This document shows positions 35,470-44,543 of a stretch of DNA of 64,000 nucleotides, in pieces. This DNA comes from Bradyrhizobium sp. LLZ17. GTDB taxonomy: Bacteria; Pseudomonadota; Alphaproteobacteria; Rhizobiales; Xanthobacteraceae. Position 1 is the stretch's first letter. Each line of letters opens with the position of its first letter. The position numbers and the translations under genes were made by a program. The stretch covers positions 682,001 to 746,000 of the forward strand of contig NZ_CP165734.1 of the NCBI RefSeq assembly GCF_041200145.1, read 5' to 3'. A model generated the notes under the pieces. The model was given only the letters and a program-made list of their open reading frames with translations. It was not told the DNA's origin and did no database searches.

Positions 35470-35982
35470 ATGCCCATCTTTCGCTATTTCATGTTCGTCG
35501 GTGGAGCGCTGCTCGCACTGTTGTTCGCCGCGGATTTCGTTTGGCCGGCGCCGCCGGTTGCGCAGGCCGTCGCGACAGCAGGCTATGACCAGCCGTTGAT
35601 CCGGATTCGGTCCGATCGCCATCTGCCTGATCGTATCGTGCTCGACACCACTCAGCCGACGATCGCAGCGCCGGTGGTGAGGACGGCTGCCGTCGCGGCG
35701 CCCGAGCCGCCGGCGCAGGCGGACAAGCTGGCCGAGATGTCGGCGAAGGCGCGGGTGCGCGAGACCTTCGCCCAGTTCACCCCTGCCGGGGGGAAGGCCG
35801 ATGCGTCCTCAGCCAAGAAGGCCGACGCCAAGCCGGAACCCCAGGTCCAGGTGTCGCAGGTCCACGCTCCGGCCCAACCGAGGCGCAAGGTGGCCAGGAC
35901 GCATCTGGCCCCGCAGCGCGGCCAGCCGATGATGCTGGTGGCACAGCAGCCGCATTTCGGTCTGTTCGACATGACCTGGTGA
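35470..35982 (+). CDS. Hypothetical membrane-anchored Ala/Pro/Lys-rich protein
   Basis: 170 residues from ATG 35470. One N-terminal membrane segment (MPIFRYFMFVGGALLALLFA) is followed by a periplasmic low-complexity region with IRIRSDRHLPDRIVLDTTQP, then alanine-, lysine- and proline-rich sequence and an end of PHFGLFDMTW. No catalytic motif. It is followed by a strong terminator, so it is the last gene of its transcript. Confidence 0.6.
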   Translation: MPIFRYFMFVGGALLALLFAADFVWPAPPVAQAVATAGYDQPLIRIRSDRHLPDRIVLDTTQPTIAAPVVRTAAVAAPEPPAQADKLAEMSAKARVRETFAQFTPAGGKADASSAKKADAKPEPQVQVSQVHAPAQPRRKVARTHLAPQRGQPMMLVAQQPHFGLFDMTW

Positions 35983-35998
35983 AGAAGGGGTCTGATCC

Positions 35999-36029
35999 GC
36001 CCCAGGAGGGCGGCTGGGGCTTTTTATTG
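35999..36029 (+). terminator. Rho-independent terminator
   Basis: GCCCCAG (35999-36005) pairs with CTGGGGC (36014-36020), loop GAGGGCGG, followed by TTTTTATT. It lies 17 nt after the stop of the preceding gene and upstream of tRNA-Arg. Confidence 0.85.
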
Positions 36030-36129
36030 TCTCACCTCTCTGCTAATTCGAAGCCATCCGAATGCCCCGGTGCACTGGCTTGCCAGCGATGACCCGGGGT
36101 ATTTCGGTTGTGGCCCAACACGCGGTCAG

Positions 36130-36206
36130 GCGCTCGTAGCTCAGCTGGATAGAGCATCGGATTTCGATTCCGAGGGTCGGAGGTTCGAATCCTTCCGAGC
36201 GCGCCA
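36130..36206 (+). tRNA. tRNA-Arg (anticodon TCG, reads CGA)
   Basis: 77 nt. The acceptor arm GCGCTCG pairs with CGAGCGC, then discriminator G and an encoded CCA (36204-36206). The D arm is GCTCAGCTGGATAGAGC. The anticodon stem TCGGA/TCCGA encloses the loop TTTCGAT, giving anticodon TCG. The T arm contains GGTTCGAAT. No integrase or attachment-like duplication is visible near the 3' end, so there is no sign of an island here. Confidence 0.95.
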
Positions 36207-36264
36207 TTTGCGAGTATGCGCATCGGGTCCTGAAGGCTTCGACGGGCGCCCTATGCGCGAGCCG

Positions 36265-37230
36265 CTAGGTGGCCCGAAGGCTGGTCTGCCGGCCTCGCGC
36301 CAGCGTCTCCGAGGGGGTCTCGTGGAAGGTCGCGCGGTAAGCCGCGGCAAATTCGCCCAGATGATGAAAGCCCTGAGCACGCGCGCAAGTCGCGACCGTC
36401 GTGCCGCCGCCTCTGAGCAGGCGCGCTCGGGTGGCCCACAGCCGCTTCAAGCGGATGTACCGATGCAGGCTCATGCCACGCACCTTGGTCAAGGCGCCGC
36501 TTAGTGTCCGAATTGAAACGCCGAATTCGTTGGCGAGATTCGCCGTGTAGATCGGTGCGGTCGGATAGGCCGTCACGAAATCGTCGATCCGCTGCACGAG
36601 CCTGGCGGATCGCGCGCCCGCAATCGAGGCGCTGCGATTCGACCGCGGATCAATGTGTAACAGGTCGTCCATCGCGAGCAGCAGGCCCTCCTGGAGATGC
36701 GCGGCGACATCCGTGGCTTCGAACATGCGGGGCTCCACGGACGCGGTGCGCAGTATGTCGAGCACAAGCTGTCGCGCGTGGAGCAGAGCAGTGCCCTCGC
36801 CGATGCTGGTCCACAATGTGTCGGCCCGATCGAACCACCCGCGATCCCTCAGAGCGGGCGAGAAGATGATCAGCGCGTGATAATTGGTTTGAAACTCGAC
36901 GAAATGGCAATCATCGTTACCGCGCAACGCCAGGAAAAAGCGTGAGTCGAGACTGATCCCGTTCGAACTCGCTCGCAGATCGTCGCTCATCGGCAGGATC
37001 ACCATGCCGCCCGGCGCGCGATACGCGGTATCGAGGATGCGCGCAAATGATCTCGCCACCACGATCTGGCACGCCGGCAGGCTGACGATTGCCCGCGCCG
37101 CCGCGAAGTTGGTGACATCGAGAGGAATGCTCCGGGCATGTTCGATCGACTCCACCGGCCGAAACGCGTCGACGTCGGCGAACTTGATCAGCTGGAGCGC
37201 GGAAGACGGGGCGAGAGCGTCGAAGAACAT
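36265..37230 (-). CDS. AraC-family transcriptional regulator
   Basis: 321 residues. The C-terminal 100 residues carry two helix-turn-helix units: IYTANLANEFGVSIRTLSGALTKV, then MSLHRYIRLKRLWATRARLL and GFHHLGEFAAAYRATFHETPSETL. The N-terminal 200 residues have a cupin-like AraC-binding pattern without recognised ligand residues. The nearest type is the AraC/XylS regulator family with unknown inducer. The divergent upstream stretch (37231-37375) is short and shows no gene. Confidence 0.9.
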   Translation of the reverse strand: MFFDALAPSSALQLIKFADVDAFRPVESIEHARSIPLDVTNFAAARAIVSLPACQIVVARSFARILDTAYRAPGGMVILPMSDDLRASSNGISLDSRFFLALRGNDDCHFVEFQTNYHALIIFSPALRDRGWFDRADTLWTSIGEGTALLHARQLVLDILRTASVEPRMFEATDVAAHLQEGLLLAMDDLLHIDPRSNRSASIAGARSARLVQRIDDFVTAYPTAPIYTANLANEFGVSIRTLSGALTKVRGMSLHRYIRLKRLWATRARLLRGGGTTVATCARAQGFHHLGEFAAAYRATFHETPSETLARGRQTSLRAT

Positions 37231-37375
37231 TTGTCTGGCCGGAAATTGAAATGTGACAATGAAATGAGCGGCAGTGCAGTCCCATCAATGACCAAACATC
37301 GCGATTCAGTAAACGGGATACCGGTCCGTAGTATTACTGTTATCATCTCATGGGGACGTCGGATTGAGGCTACCA

Positions 37376-37549
37376 TCAACGTTCTCGACTCATCGGTTGA
37401 CCGGAGGCGAGGTCGATGAAATGGAGGCGCGTGCAGGCGGGACAGGCAAACGCCTCAAAGCTCCGCCCTTCCTGTCTTTGCTGCTTCTCGAGATGCGTCT
37501 GCACGTTCATACCCGTCTGAGGGCATTGGAAAACGATCAAATCAGCCAT
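37376..37549 (-). CDS. Small CPxC / zinc-ribbon-like protein (57 aa)
   Basis: The frame from ATG 37549 encodes MADLIVFQCPQTGMNVQ, then FACPACTRLHFIDLASG. C-P-x-T-G-M-x-V-Q and C-P-A-C-T-R-x-H-F give three cysteines and one histidine, as in a treble-clef or zinc-ribbon knuckle. Comparable very small proteins occur in Bradyrhizobium (from memory). The longer in-frame extension to 37672 is basic and glycine-rich and was not used. Confidence 0.65.
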   Translation of the reverse strand: MADLIVFQCPQTGMNVQTHLEKQQRQEGRSFEAFACPACTRLHFIDLASGQPMSRER

Positions 37550-37651
37550 CGGTGCAGAATGACGGCACGACGAATTTAATCTTTGATCTAGATCAGTTTT
37601 GGACGCTCCCCGCCCCCCCCCTCCGACGCGCGCCCACGCAACACGCTTCTC

Positions 37652-37682
37652 TAAAAAGCGAAGGGGCCTCAAGGGCCCCTTC
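37652..37682 (-). terminator. Rho-independent terminator of the minus-strand Tyr/Gly-rich gene
   Basis: On the minus strand GAAGGGGCC (37682-37674) pairs with GGCCCCTTC (37668-37660), loop around CTTGA, followed by GCTTTTTA. It lies 5 nt after the stop of the gene at 37688-37960. Confidence 0.85.
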
Positions 37683-37687
37683 AGATC

Positions 37688-37960
37688 TCACCAGCGGCGA
37701 TAGCCGTGATAGCCGTAATAGCGCGGACGCGGTGCGTAATAGCGCGGCGGCGCATAATATCCGGGACCATAGCCGTAGCCGTAGCCATAGTTCGGACGCC
37801 ACCAGCAGCGTCCCCAGGCATTGCAGACCATCCGGACCTGCTCGACGTTGCCGGCCTGCGGTGTCGCAGGTGCAGGCGCAATAGGTATGGCGGACGCCAC
37901 CGACGATGCCGCGAGGGCACCCAACAGGGACGCGGCGACCAGGCCAATCTTCAACTTCAT
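37688..37960 (-). CDS. Small exported Tyr/Gly/Pro-rich protein
   Basis: 90 residues with a signal peptide (MKLKIGLVAASLLGALAASSVASA). After VCNAWGRCWWRPNYG the mature chain is mostly G, Y, P and R (YGYGYGPGYYAPPRYYAPRP). It looks like the small surface or envelope proteins of rhizobia; two cysteines (C-x5-C) may pair. It has its own terminator and likely its own promoter, since the region upstream (37961-38280) has no gene. Confidence 0.72.
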   Translation of the reverse strand: MKLKIGLVAASLLGALAASSVASAIPIAPAPATPQAGNVEQVRMVCNAWGRCWWRPNYGYGYGYGPGYYAPPRYYAPRPRYYGYHGYRRW

Positions 37961-38280
37961 GATGTCTTCTTCCTCTGCTTACGCAATACAGTTATCGAAG
38001 ATGTTCTGATCAAATTGTGGCGGACTCAAAATGTAACGCTGATGAACAAACCGCCAGCCATCCGCCGCAGCCCTGATCCAGCGCCGCCAAGCTATCCCAG
38101 GTTTGCGCCGATCGCCAATGCCAGGGCCTGAGCTGCAGCCTTCCGGATCGTCGCCGCCATCCTTTGATCCTGCGCAATTCGCACGGCCCGCTTCCAACTT
38201 AGTCTTGTCGCGATAGGCCGCCTTTCCTGGCATTCGAAGCGCATGTCCGGCCGGCCTCACAGATTGTTTGGAGCAGTGCA
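37961..38280. other. Intergenic region without supported gene
   Basis: 320 nt between the divergent Tyr/Gly-rich gene and the host attachment gene. Short frames on both strands have no ribosome site or recognisable sequence. It must hold both promoters; I see no clear motif. Confidence 0.5.
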
Positions 38281-38742
38281 ATGAACAAGATGAGGATCGA
38301 CAAGGGCGACTGGCTCATCGTGTGCGACGGCCGCAAGGCGCTCATCCTGGAAAATCTCGGCGACGAGATGTTTCCGAACCTTCACACCAGGGAGGTCCAC
38401 GAGCAGGCCAATCCCGCCACGGCCGCACAAGGGACTGATGCACCCGGCAGGCTGCATGCGGCGGTCGGCGGCGCCCGGAGCGCACTCGAGCAGACCGACT
38501 GGCATGATGAGGCCGAGCGGGCCTTCCTGCGTGGCCTCGCCGGACGGCTCGACATCGCGCTCAGCTCAGGGGAGACCTCAGCCCTGACCATGGTGGCCTC
38601 GCCGCGCGCGCTGGGCATGATCCGTATGGATTATTCGGACGCGGTGCGCAAAGCGCTTCGAGGCGAGGTCGGCAAGGACCTCGTCAAGCTGCCGGTCTAC
38701 GAAATCGAGAAGCAATTGCTGCTGTCGGGGGCCGCCGGCTAA
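38281..38742 (+). CDS. Host attachment protein family
   Basis: 153 residues. The sequence WLIVCDGRKALILENLGDEMFPNLHTREV, then RSALEQTDWHDEAERAFL and a final LVKLPVYEIEKQLL, matches the attachment/host-attachment family (PF10116), named after an Agrobacterium locus. A direct role in attachment is not established for most members; the fold is eRF1-like. The start may be ATG 38281 or 38290. Confidence 0.85.
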   Translation: MNKMRIDKGDWLIVCDGRKALILENLGDEMFPNLHTREVHEQANPATAAQGTDAPGRLHAAVGGARSALEQTDWHDEAERAFLRGLAGRLDIALSSGETSALTMVASPRALGMIRMDYSDAVRKALRGEVGKDLVKLPVYEIEKQLLLSGAAG

Positions 38743-38777
38743 GGCGCCCGCCCGTAGGGGCACGCCGTCGGCGCCAC

Positions 38778-39041
38778 TCAGTAACAGGGGTGCCGGCGAC
38801 GGTCCTGGCCGACATAGGCGGCGGCGCTCTGGTAGCAGTGATTGGTCGAAGGGCCGTCGTAATAGGCGAAGGTGCCGGCGGTGAGCCCGGGGCCGTAATT
38901 GTGCACATAGCTGATCGGGTAGGGCAGCGGATTGGTGTAGTGGTGATGGTACCGGTGATGCACCCGTGCCTCCGCGAGGCCGGGGGCTAGGATTGCGGCC
39001 GACAGGGCAGCAACCGCGGCAACAAATTTCAGCTTGCTCAT
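38778..39041 (-). CDS. Small exported His/Tyr-rich protein
   Basis: 87 residues from ATG 39041 with a signal peptide (MSKLKFVAAVAALSAAILAPGLAEA). The mature part starts RVHHRYHHHYTNPLPYPI, a metal-binding-like His cluster, followed by NHCYQSAAAYVGQDRRRHPCY with two cysteines. Function unknown. GGTTCCGGAGAATCGAG precedes the start; an inverted GGAACC/GGTTCC pair lies further upstream. Confidence 0.68.
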   Translation of the reverse strand: MSKLKFVAAVAALSAAILAPGLAEARVHHRYHHHYTNPLPYPISYVHNYGPGLTAGTFAYYDGPSTNHCYQSAAAYVGQDRRRHPCY

Positions 39042-39337
39042 CTCGATTCTCCGGAACCCACGCTTAGAGGTCGGTTCCTTATAGCCATTTTGGGCGGGGT
39101 GGGCACCCATCCAGAGGCCGTAAACGGGCGCTCATCCCGCGGATTCCCGGGCGGGTGTGGCCGAAATGCCGGAGCCGGGGGGCGCGATCCGCCCATTTTT
39201 GGCCTTTTCGGGATGCTTAACGAATTCCCCACACAAGTATGGCCAAAGAGAATTCGGTCAAAGATTGCTCCCGCCGGGCCTTTGGGGTGCTGTTCAGGCC
39301 GGTTCGTTCCTCGCAAGGTTTTCGCCGACACGCTGCC

Positions 39338-39784
39338 ATGCGCATCACGCTCCTCAGCCTGCTGTTGTTCTTCGTCGCGGCCGCCACGCCAGCGCGGGCG
39401 GAGCTGCACATCACCCGCGACCACGGCGGCTACGTCGAGGAGTACAAGGCCAAGTACAAGCGCGTTCGCGAAAAAGGCGAGCGCGTCATCATCGATGGCA
39501 TCTGCAACTCGGCCTGCACCCTGGTGCTCGGCATCGTGCCGATGAACAAGATCTGCGTGACGCCGCGCGCGAGCCTCGGCTTCCACCAGGCCTATTACGA
39601 CAAGGCCTTCACCTTCGGCATCAAGGTCACCAGCTCGGAAGGGACGTCGGACCTGATGTCCTATTATCCTGATACGGTGAAGGACTGGATCCGCCGTAAT
39701 GGCGGGCTGACCACCGACATGAAGAAGATCAAGAACGGTGTCGAGCTCTGGAAGATCATCGATCCCTGTCCGGACGAATGGTGA
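39338..39784 (+). CDS. Exported protein with ClpP/crotonase-like core (COG3904-like)
   Basis: 148 residues from ATG 39338 with a signal peptide ending near ARAEL. VIIDGICNSACTLVLGIVP resembles the loop of predicted periplasmic ClpP-like proteins in which G-x-C-x-S-A-C-T positions the oxyanion helix. VTPRASLGFHQAYYD carries a GFH motif in the usual acid/histidine position. Length is about half that of a full crotonase fold, so enzymatic activity is doubtful. No partner gene is adjacent. Confidence 0.6.
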   Translation: MRITLLSLLLFFVAAATPARAELHITRDHGGYVEEYKAKYKRVREKGERVIIDGICNSACTLVLGIVPMNKICVTPRASLGFHQAYYDKAFTFGIKVTSSEGTSDLMSYYPDTVKDWIRRNGGLTTDMKKIKNGVELWKIIDPCPDEW

Positions 39785-39889
39785 GCGGCTGATCCAGCCG
39801 CCGCGCGCGCCGTCGATCATGCAGCGCAACATTCAACAGCCGGAAATTCGCGTTGCCGCATCGCCCTTGGTCGGGCATTGAGAGCGGCA

Positions 39890-40762
39890 ATGAATCAAAA
39901 TCAAGACTCCCTGACCGCGCGGGCGGCGCCGGTCCTGTTTGTGGTGCTCTGGAGCACCGGATTCATCGGCACCAAATACGTCGTCAACAATGCCGATCCC
40001 TTGACCTATCTCGCCATCCGCATGGCGGTGGTGGTCGGCCTGATGGCGATCATCGCCGCCATTGCCCGTCCGAAATGGCCTGATCGCACCGGCATCGCCC
40101 ACAGCGCGGTCTCCGGCATTCTTGTCCACGGCTTCTATCTCGGCGGCACCGCGATCGCGATCGCGCACTCGATTCCGGCCGGGCTCTCCGCGCTCATTCC
40201 AGGGCTTCAGCCCATCCTGACCTCGACCATCGCCAATCGCTGGCTCGGCGAGAAGGTGACGCCGGTGCAATGGGCCGGGCTTCTGCTCGGCCTTGGCGGC
40301 GTGGTGATGATCCTGCACAACCGCCCCATGACCGGCGAGGCCGGGATCGGTTGGCTCGCCTCCGTGGTCTCACTGATCAGCATCACGCTCGGCACGCTTT
40401 ATCAGCGGCGCTACTGCAACCAGATCGACTGGCGCGCCGGCAACCTCGTGCAATATGTGGCCGTCACCGTCTTCTTCGCGGCCGGAGCCTTCCTGTTCGA
40501 AGATCGCGTGGTGCATTGGACGCGCGAGTTCGTGCTGGCGCTCGGCTGGCTCGCCGTGGCGCTCTCGATCGGATCGATCGGGCTGCTGTATTGGCTGATC
40601 CGCCACGCCGCGGCGACCTCGGTCGCGAGCCTGTTCTATCTGGTGCCCGCCGTCACGGCGCTGATGGCCTATCTGCTTTTCGACGAGAAGCTCGACGCGC
40701 TGGCGATCGCCGGCATGGCGATTTGCGCGGCCGCGGTGTTTGTGGTGAACCGACGCTCTTAG
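39890..40762 (+). CDS. EamA/DMT-family transporter
   Basis: 290 residues, ten predicted helices, two EamA repeats (about 10-140 and 155-285): LFVVLWSTGFIGTKYVV opens the first, GLLYWLIRHAAATSVASLFYL lies in the second. A metabolite exporter of unknown substrate. It is a separate paralogue from the gene at 29298. An ATG at 39878 is an alternative start. Confidence 0.85.
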   Translation: MNQNQDSLTARAAPVLFVVLWSTGFIGTKYVVNNADPLTYLAIRMAVVVGLMAIIAAIARPKWPDRTGIAHSAVSGILVHGFYLGGTAIAIAHSIPAGLSALIPGLQPILTSTIANRWLGEKVTPVQWAGLLLGLGGVVMILHNRPMTGEAGIGWLASVVSLISITLGTLYQRRYCNQIDWRAGNLVQYVAVTVFFAAGAFLFEDRVVHWTREFVLALGWLAVALSIGSIGLLYWLIRHAAATSVASLFYLVPAVTALMAYLLFDEKLDALAIAGMAICAAAVFVVNRRS

Positions 40763-40857
40763 ATCGAGGTTCGGCCCTCGATATGCATCCCTGACGTGCG
40801 CGGCGCGTCGTGCTAGGCTCGTCGCATTTCAGCTTCCTTTTCGGCACGGTGACTTCC

Positions 40858-41611
40858 ATGAAGAAGGCCAAAAAGAGCGTCGGGCGCGCACTGCTCGGCA
40901 GGTCCACCAAGCCGGTTCGGATCGCCTGCATCAACTACGCCGGGGGAGATCGACGACCGAACGATGGGCAAGCTCACCGCGGCGCTCCAGAAATGCTACG
41001 ACGACCATTTCCTGCCGGTGTGGGGCTATCCGGTCGAGCTCTACGTCACCCGCAAGCCGAAGCGGACCGACTGGCAGCTCGTCTATTTCGACGACGCTTC
41101 CCACAAGAACATGCTCGGACGCCATGAGCTGACACATCGGGGACAGCCGATCTCGAAGATCTTCGTCAAGGCGCTGGGTGACGAGCCGGTCAGCGTCGCG
41201 GCCTCGCACGAGCTGTTCGAGATGGTGCTCGATCCCATGGCCAATCTGTGGGCCGACAAGAATCGCCACACGCAATATGCCTACGAGGTCTGCGACGCCG
41301 TCGAGGAGGATTCCTTCGTGGTCAGCGGCTTTCCGATGTCGAACTTCGTCTATCCCTCCTGGTTCGAGCCGTTCAAGCATCCCCGCGGCACCAAATTCGA
41401 CCACAAGGGGACGCTAAAGGAGCCGTTCTCGATGACCGAGGGCGGCTATCTCATCAAGAAGGTCAACGGCCGGAAGGTGATCAGGGCGTTTGGCTCACCC
41501 GAGAAGCGGCGGCGCTTCGCGAAAGAAGACCGGCGCGGCCATCGCAGCGAATTTCGCGATCCGCAAGGGGTCCATCATCCGGGCCGGCGCGCATCCAAAC
41601 GGGGAGCGTAG
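40858..41611 (+). pseudogene. Conserved hypothetical protein, frameshifted near its N-terminus
   Basis: ATG 40858 begins MKKAKKSVGRALLGRSTKPV, then IACINYAG. At the GGGGG of 40942-40946 the frame changes and the protein continues as a 215-residue frame (MGKLTAALQKCYDDHF...). Removing one G fuses them to about 250 residues. The main body has HFLPVWGYPVELYVT, SHELFEMVLDPMANLWAD and a metal-site-like H-E-L-F-E. A soluble hydrolase-like protein is possible, but no family is recognised. Confidence 0.6.
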
Positions 41612-41673
41612 GGCCACAGCGGAGGATGATCTCCGGGCGCGCGCCGCACCCGGAGACCCGCTCGAAATTGCGG

Positions 41674-41986
41674 TCAGCGCTTGGCCTTGCTGGCCTTCTT
41701 TTTCGACTTGGCGGCTTTCTTCGGAGCTTTCTTGGCGCCTTTTTTGGCGGCCTTCTTCACGCTCTTCTTGGCTGTCTTCTTCGCCGACTTCTTTGCGGCT
41801 TTCTTCGTTGTCTTCTTGGCCTTCTTTTTGGAACGCCTTCGCCTTCTTCGACGCTACTTTCTTCCCGGCCTTCTTGGCGGCCTTCCTGACCTTCTTGACG
41901 GCAGTGACTGCGGCGTCCTTGGTCGCTTCCACGGCGGTGGTGATCGTCTCCATCGCCTGTTCGGTGATCGGCTTGTCGTCGTCCAT
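41674..41986 (-). pseudogene. Histone H1-like Lys/Ala-rich protein, frameshifted
   Basis: From ATG 41986 (GGGGGA upstream) the frame reads MDDDKPITEQAMETITTAVE, then VKKVRKAAKKAGKKVASKKAKA. At the TT of about 41830 it slips into an acidic E/Q-rich frame. Removing one base restores a KKxAKKxxKK pattern to the TGA at 41674, about 104 residues in all. Such AKK-repeat proteins are DNA-binding, histone H1-like. Acid/Q-rich runs are what a shifted AAG repeat gives, so the shift is well supported. Confidence 0.72.
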
Positions 41987-42052
41987 AACGTCCCCCAATG
42001 CTTGAATGGCGCGACAACGATAGCGGGTTTCAAAATTGTGTCAAAGCAGTGC

Positions 42053-42616
42053 TCAACCTTTGCGGATCCTGGCGTAGGCGGTCAACGCACGCTCGCGCCC
42101 CTCGGCATGATCGACGATCGGCCGCGGATAGGTTTTGCAGAGGGTAATGCCGGCACTCGCCAGCTCGATCGGTGTTGCTTGCCAGGGCTGGTGAATGAGC
42201 TTCGCCGGCAGCTCCTTGTTCCGGCACCCAGCGCCGGACATAGGCTCCATCAGGGTCGAACGTCTCACCCTGAATCATCGGATTGAAGATGCGGAAGTAA
42301 GGCGCGGCGTCAGCGCCGCAGCCGGCGACCCACTGCCAATTGGCTGGATTGCTGCCGGCATCGACCAGCGTGTCCCAGAACCAGCTTTCACCCTCGCGCC
42401 AGGCGATCAGGAGGTGCTTGACCAGGAAGGAGGCGACGACCATCCGGACTCGTTATGCATGACGCCGGTGTGCCAGAGCTCGCGCAGGCCGGCATCGACG
42501 ATCGGATAGCCTGTGCGCCCGCGCTGCCAGGCGGCGAGCGGCTGCGTGTCAGCTTTCCAGGGGAAGTCATCGAAGCTGGTTTGCAGGTTTTCGGTGGCAA
42601 GGTTCGCTTGGCGTGA
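42053..42616 (-). pseudogene. phrB: Deoxyribodipyrimidine photolyase remnant (C-terminal FAD domain only)
   Basis: Three frames on the minus strand together encode the C-terminal ~190 residues of a CPD photolyase: [29 protein letters not shown], then [39 protein letters not shown] and [17 protein letters not shown] missing base near 42452 and two missing bases near 42218 shift the frame. There is no photolyase sequence beyond about 42616, where a TGA and then the chemoreceptor upstream region follow. The antenna domain (about 270 residues) is deleted. Photoreactivation from this locus is not possible. Confidence 0.85.
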
Positions 42617-42727
42617 TCAGGAGTCTCCTCGTTTACAATCTGTAAAGCATGTCGCAGTGCGAAGGCCGTTAATGCGACCGTAAGCCGATTGCACGAATAT
42701 GCACGAATTACGGGGGTCATTCCATTC

Positions 42728-44458
42728 ATGTCCAAACTCGCGACGGCGAAATTCCTGCCGCAATTCAAGCTGGGCACCAAGGCCGTGCTGTGCGCCGTGC
42801 TGCTGATCGCCGTGAATACGGCGCTGGTGGTCGGCGCCGGCTATTGGTCGCTCACCACAGCCATCAATGATCGCGCGTTGCGCGACATCGAGGTCAATCT
42901 GCGCACGCTGGCGCTCGCGTTTGCCGAGACTGCTTCCGACGCCAGGATCACCATGAAGGATGGTGCTGTGGCGCGCGCCGAGATTCCCAAAATGCCCGAC
43001 TTCAAGGATCACGCCATCGTCGATCGCGCGGTGTCCTATGTCGGCGGCACCGCGACCCTGTTTGTGTTTGACGGCGCCAGCGGCCAGTTCGTCCGCCGCT
43101 CGACCAACGTGAAAAAGGAGAATGGCGAGCGCGCGGTTGGCACCCAGTTGGCCGCCGACCATCCGGCGCAGGCCCTGCTGCGCCGTGGCGAGGCCTACAA
43201 AGGGCCGGCGACCTTGTTCGGCAAAACTTTCATGACCGCCTATCTCCCGATCGCAGATGCAAGCGGCAAGGTCGCCGGCATCCTCTATGTCGGCATCCCG
43301 ATGGCGCAGTTCGAGAGCATGTTGGCCCAGGCGATCGCGAGCATGGCGGTCGCGGCAGCCGTCGCGGCGCTGCTGGTCCTGATCCTCACCATGCTGGTCG
43401 TCCGTCGTGTTACCCGGCCACTCACCTCGGTCACGCACTCGCTGACGGCGCTCGCCAATGGCGAGAGCGACGTCGCGATCGATTGCGAGGACCGCGCCGA
43501 CGAGATTGGCGAGATCGCCCGCACGGTCGCGGTGTTCAAGAGCAATTCGTTGGAGCGGGCGCGCCTGCGCAGCGAACAGGCGGCGGCCTCCGCCGCCGCG
43601 GTCGAGCAGCGCAAAGCCGACTTGCGCAATTTCGTCGAGGAGTTCCGCGGCAGCGTCGGCGGCATCCTCGACGAGGTGCTGCACTCGTCCGGCGAATTCG
43701 AGCGCGTTGCGCGGCAACTGACCGACACCGCACGCTCCACCGCCGATCTGTCGGCGCAGTCGGCCGGCGCGTCCGAGACCGCCTCCGACCACGTGCGCTC
43801 AGCGGCCTCAGCTTCCGACGAGCTGTCCCAATCGATCTCCGAGATCACCCGCAGGGTTCAGGAATCAAACGCGATCTCCGCCGAGGCGGTGCAACAGGCC
43901 GAGGCCACCGACCGGCGCATCGCGCAGCTCTCGGAGGCAGGCGCGCGCATCGGCGATGTCGTCAAGCTGATCACCTCGATCGCCGAGCAGACCAACCTGC
44001 TGGCGCTCAACGCCACCATCGAGGCGGCGCGGGCGGGCGATGCAGGCCGCGGTTTCGCAGTGGTGGCCCAGGAGGTCAAGACGCTTGCCGGCCAGACCGC
44101 CAAGGCGACCGACGAGATCTCGAACCAGATCGCCAGCATGCAGCTCGCGACCGAGGAGTCGGTCACAGCCGTCAAGGCGATCGGCCAGACTATCGAGCGC
44201 ATCAGCGGCATCGCGGGCTCGATCTCGGCTGCGGTCGAGCAGCAGAGGAGCGCGAGTCAGAATATCGCAGCCAGCGTTCGCGCCGCGGCGTCCGGCACGG
44301 CGGATGTCGCCGTCAACGTCCGTCATGCCGCCAAGGGTGCGAGCGAGACCGGCGAGACTTCGAGCCGGATGTTTGCTTCGGCCCAGGCGCTGTCGGGCGA
44401 GAGCCTGCATTTAAAGGCCGAGGTCGACGGCTTCCTCGACCGCGTGCGTGCGGCTTGA
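42728..44458 (+). CDS. Methyl-accepting chemotaxis protein
   Basis: 576 residues from ATG 42728. A membrane segment at about 18-38, a periplasmic single-Cache-like sensor (about 40-190, with [18 protein letters not shown]) and a second membrane segment (about 205-228) precede HAMP ([16 protein letters not shown]). The MCP signalling hairpin follows with its conserved tip [21 protein letters not shown]. It relays an unknown ligand signal to CheA/CheW, not encoded here. The start is close to the photolyase deletion junction. Confidence 0.93.
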   Translation: MSKLATAKFLPQFKLGTKAVLCAVLLIAVNTALVVGAGYWSLTTAINDRALRDIEVNLRTLALAFAETASDARITMKDGAVARAEIPKMPDFKDHAIVDRAVSYVGGTATLFVFDGASGQFVRRSTNVKKENGERAVGTQLAADHPAQALLRRGEAYKGPATLFGKTFMTAYLPIADASGKVAGILYVGIPMAQFESMLAQAIASMAVAAAVAALLVLILTMLVVRRVTRPLTSVTHSLTALANGESDVAIDCEDRADEIGEIARTVAVFKSNSLERARLRSEQAAASAAAVEQRKADLRNFVEEFRGSVGGILDEVLHSSGEFERVARQLTDTARSTADLSAQSAGASETASDHVRSAASASDELSQSISEITRRVQESNAISAEAVQQAEATDRRIAQLSEAGARIGDVVKLITSIAEQTNLLALNATIEAARAGDAGRGFAVVAQEVKTLAGQTAKATDEISNQIASMQLATEESVTAVKAIGQTIERISGIAGSISAAVEQQRSASQNIAASVRAAASGTADVAVNVRHAAKGASETGETSSRMFASAQALSGESLHLKAEVDGFLDRVRAA

Positions 44459-44517
44459 TCTAGATCGTGATGACCGCGGTCTCCTCGACCGCGGGTCTGT
44501 TGCTGGCGGACCGGTTG

Positions 44518-44537
44518 ACGGCGTGAGCCGTCACTTT
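44518..44537 (+). terminator. Terminator-like stem-loop after the chemoreceptor
   Basis: GACGGC pairs with GCCGTC (44518-44533) around GTGA, followed by ACTTTT. A second perfect stem, CCGCGGTC/GACCGCGG (44474-44494), lies between it and the gene. Both are between the chemoreceptor and the convergent peroxiredoxin gene. Confidence 0.4.
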
Positions 44538-44543
44538 TGGCCG

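Noticed and set aside
36130..36206. tRNA-Arg as a possible genomic-island attachment site
   Set aside because: No integrase, direct repeat of the tRNA 3' end or change in gene content follows it.
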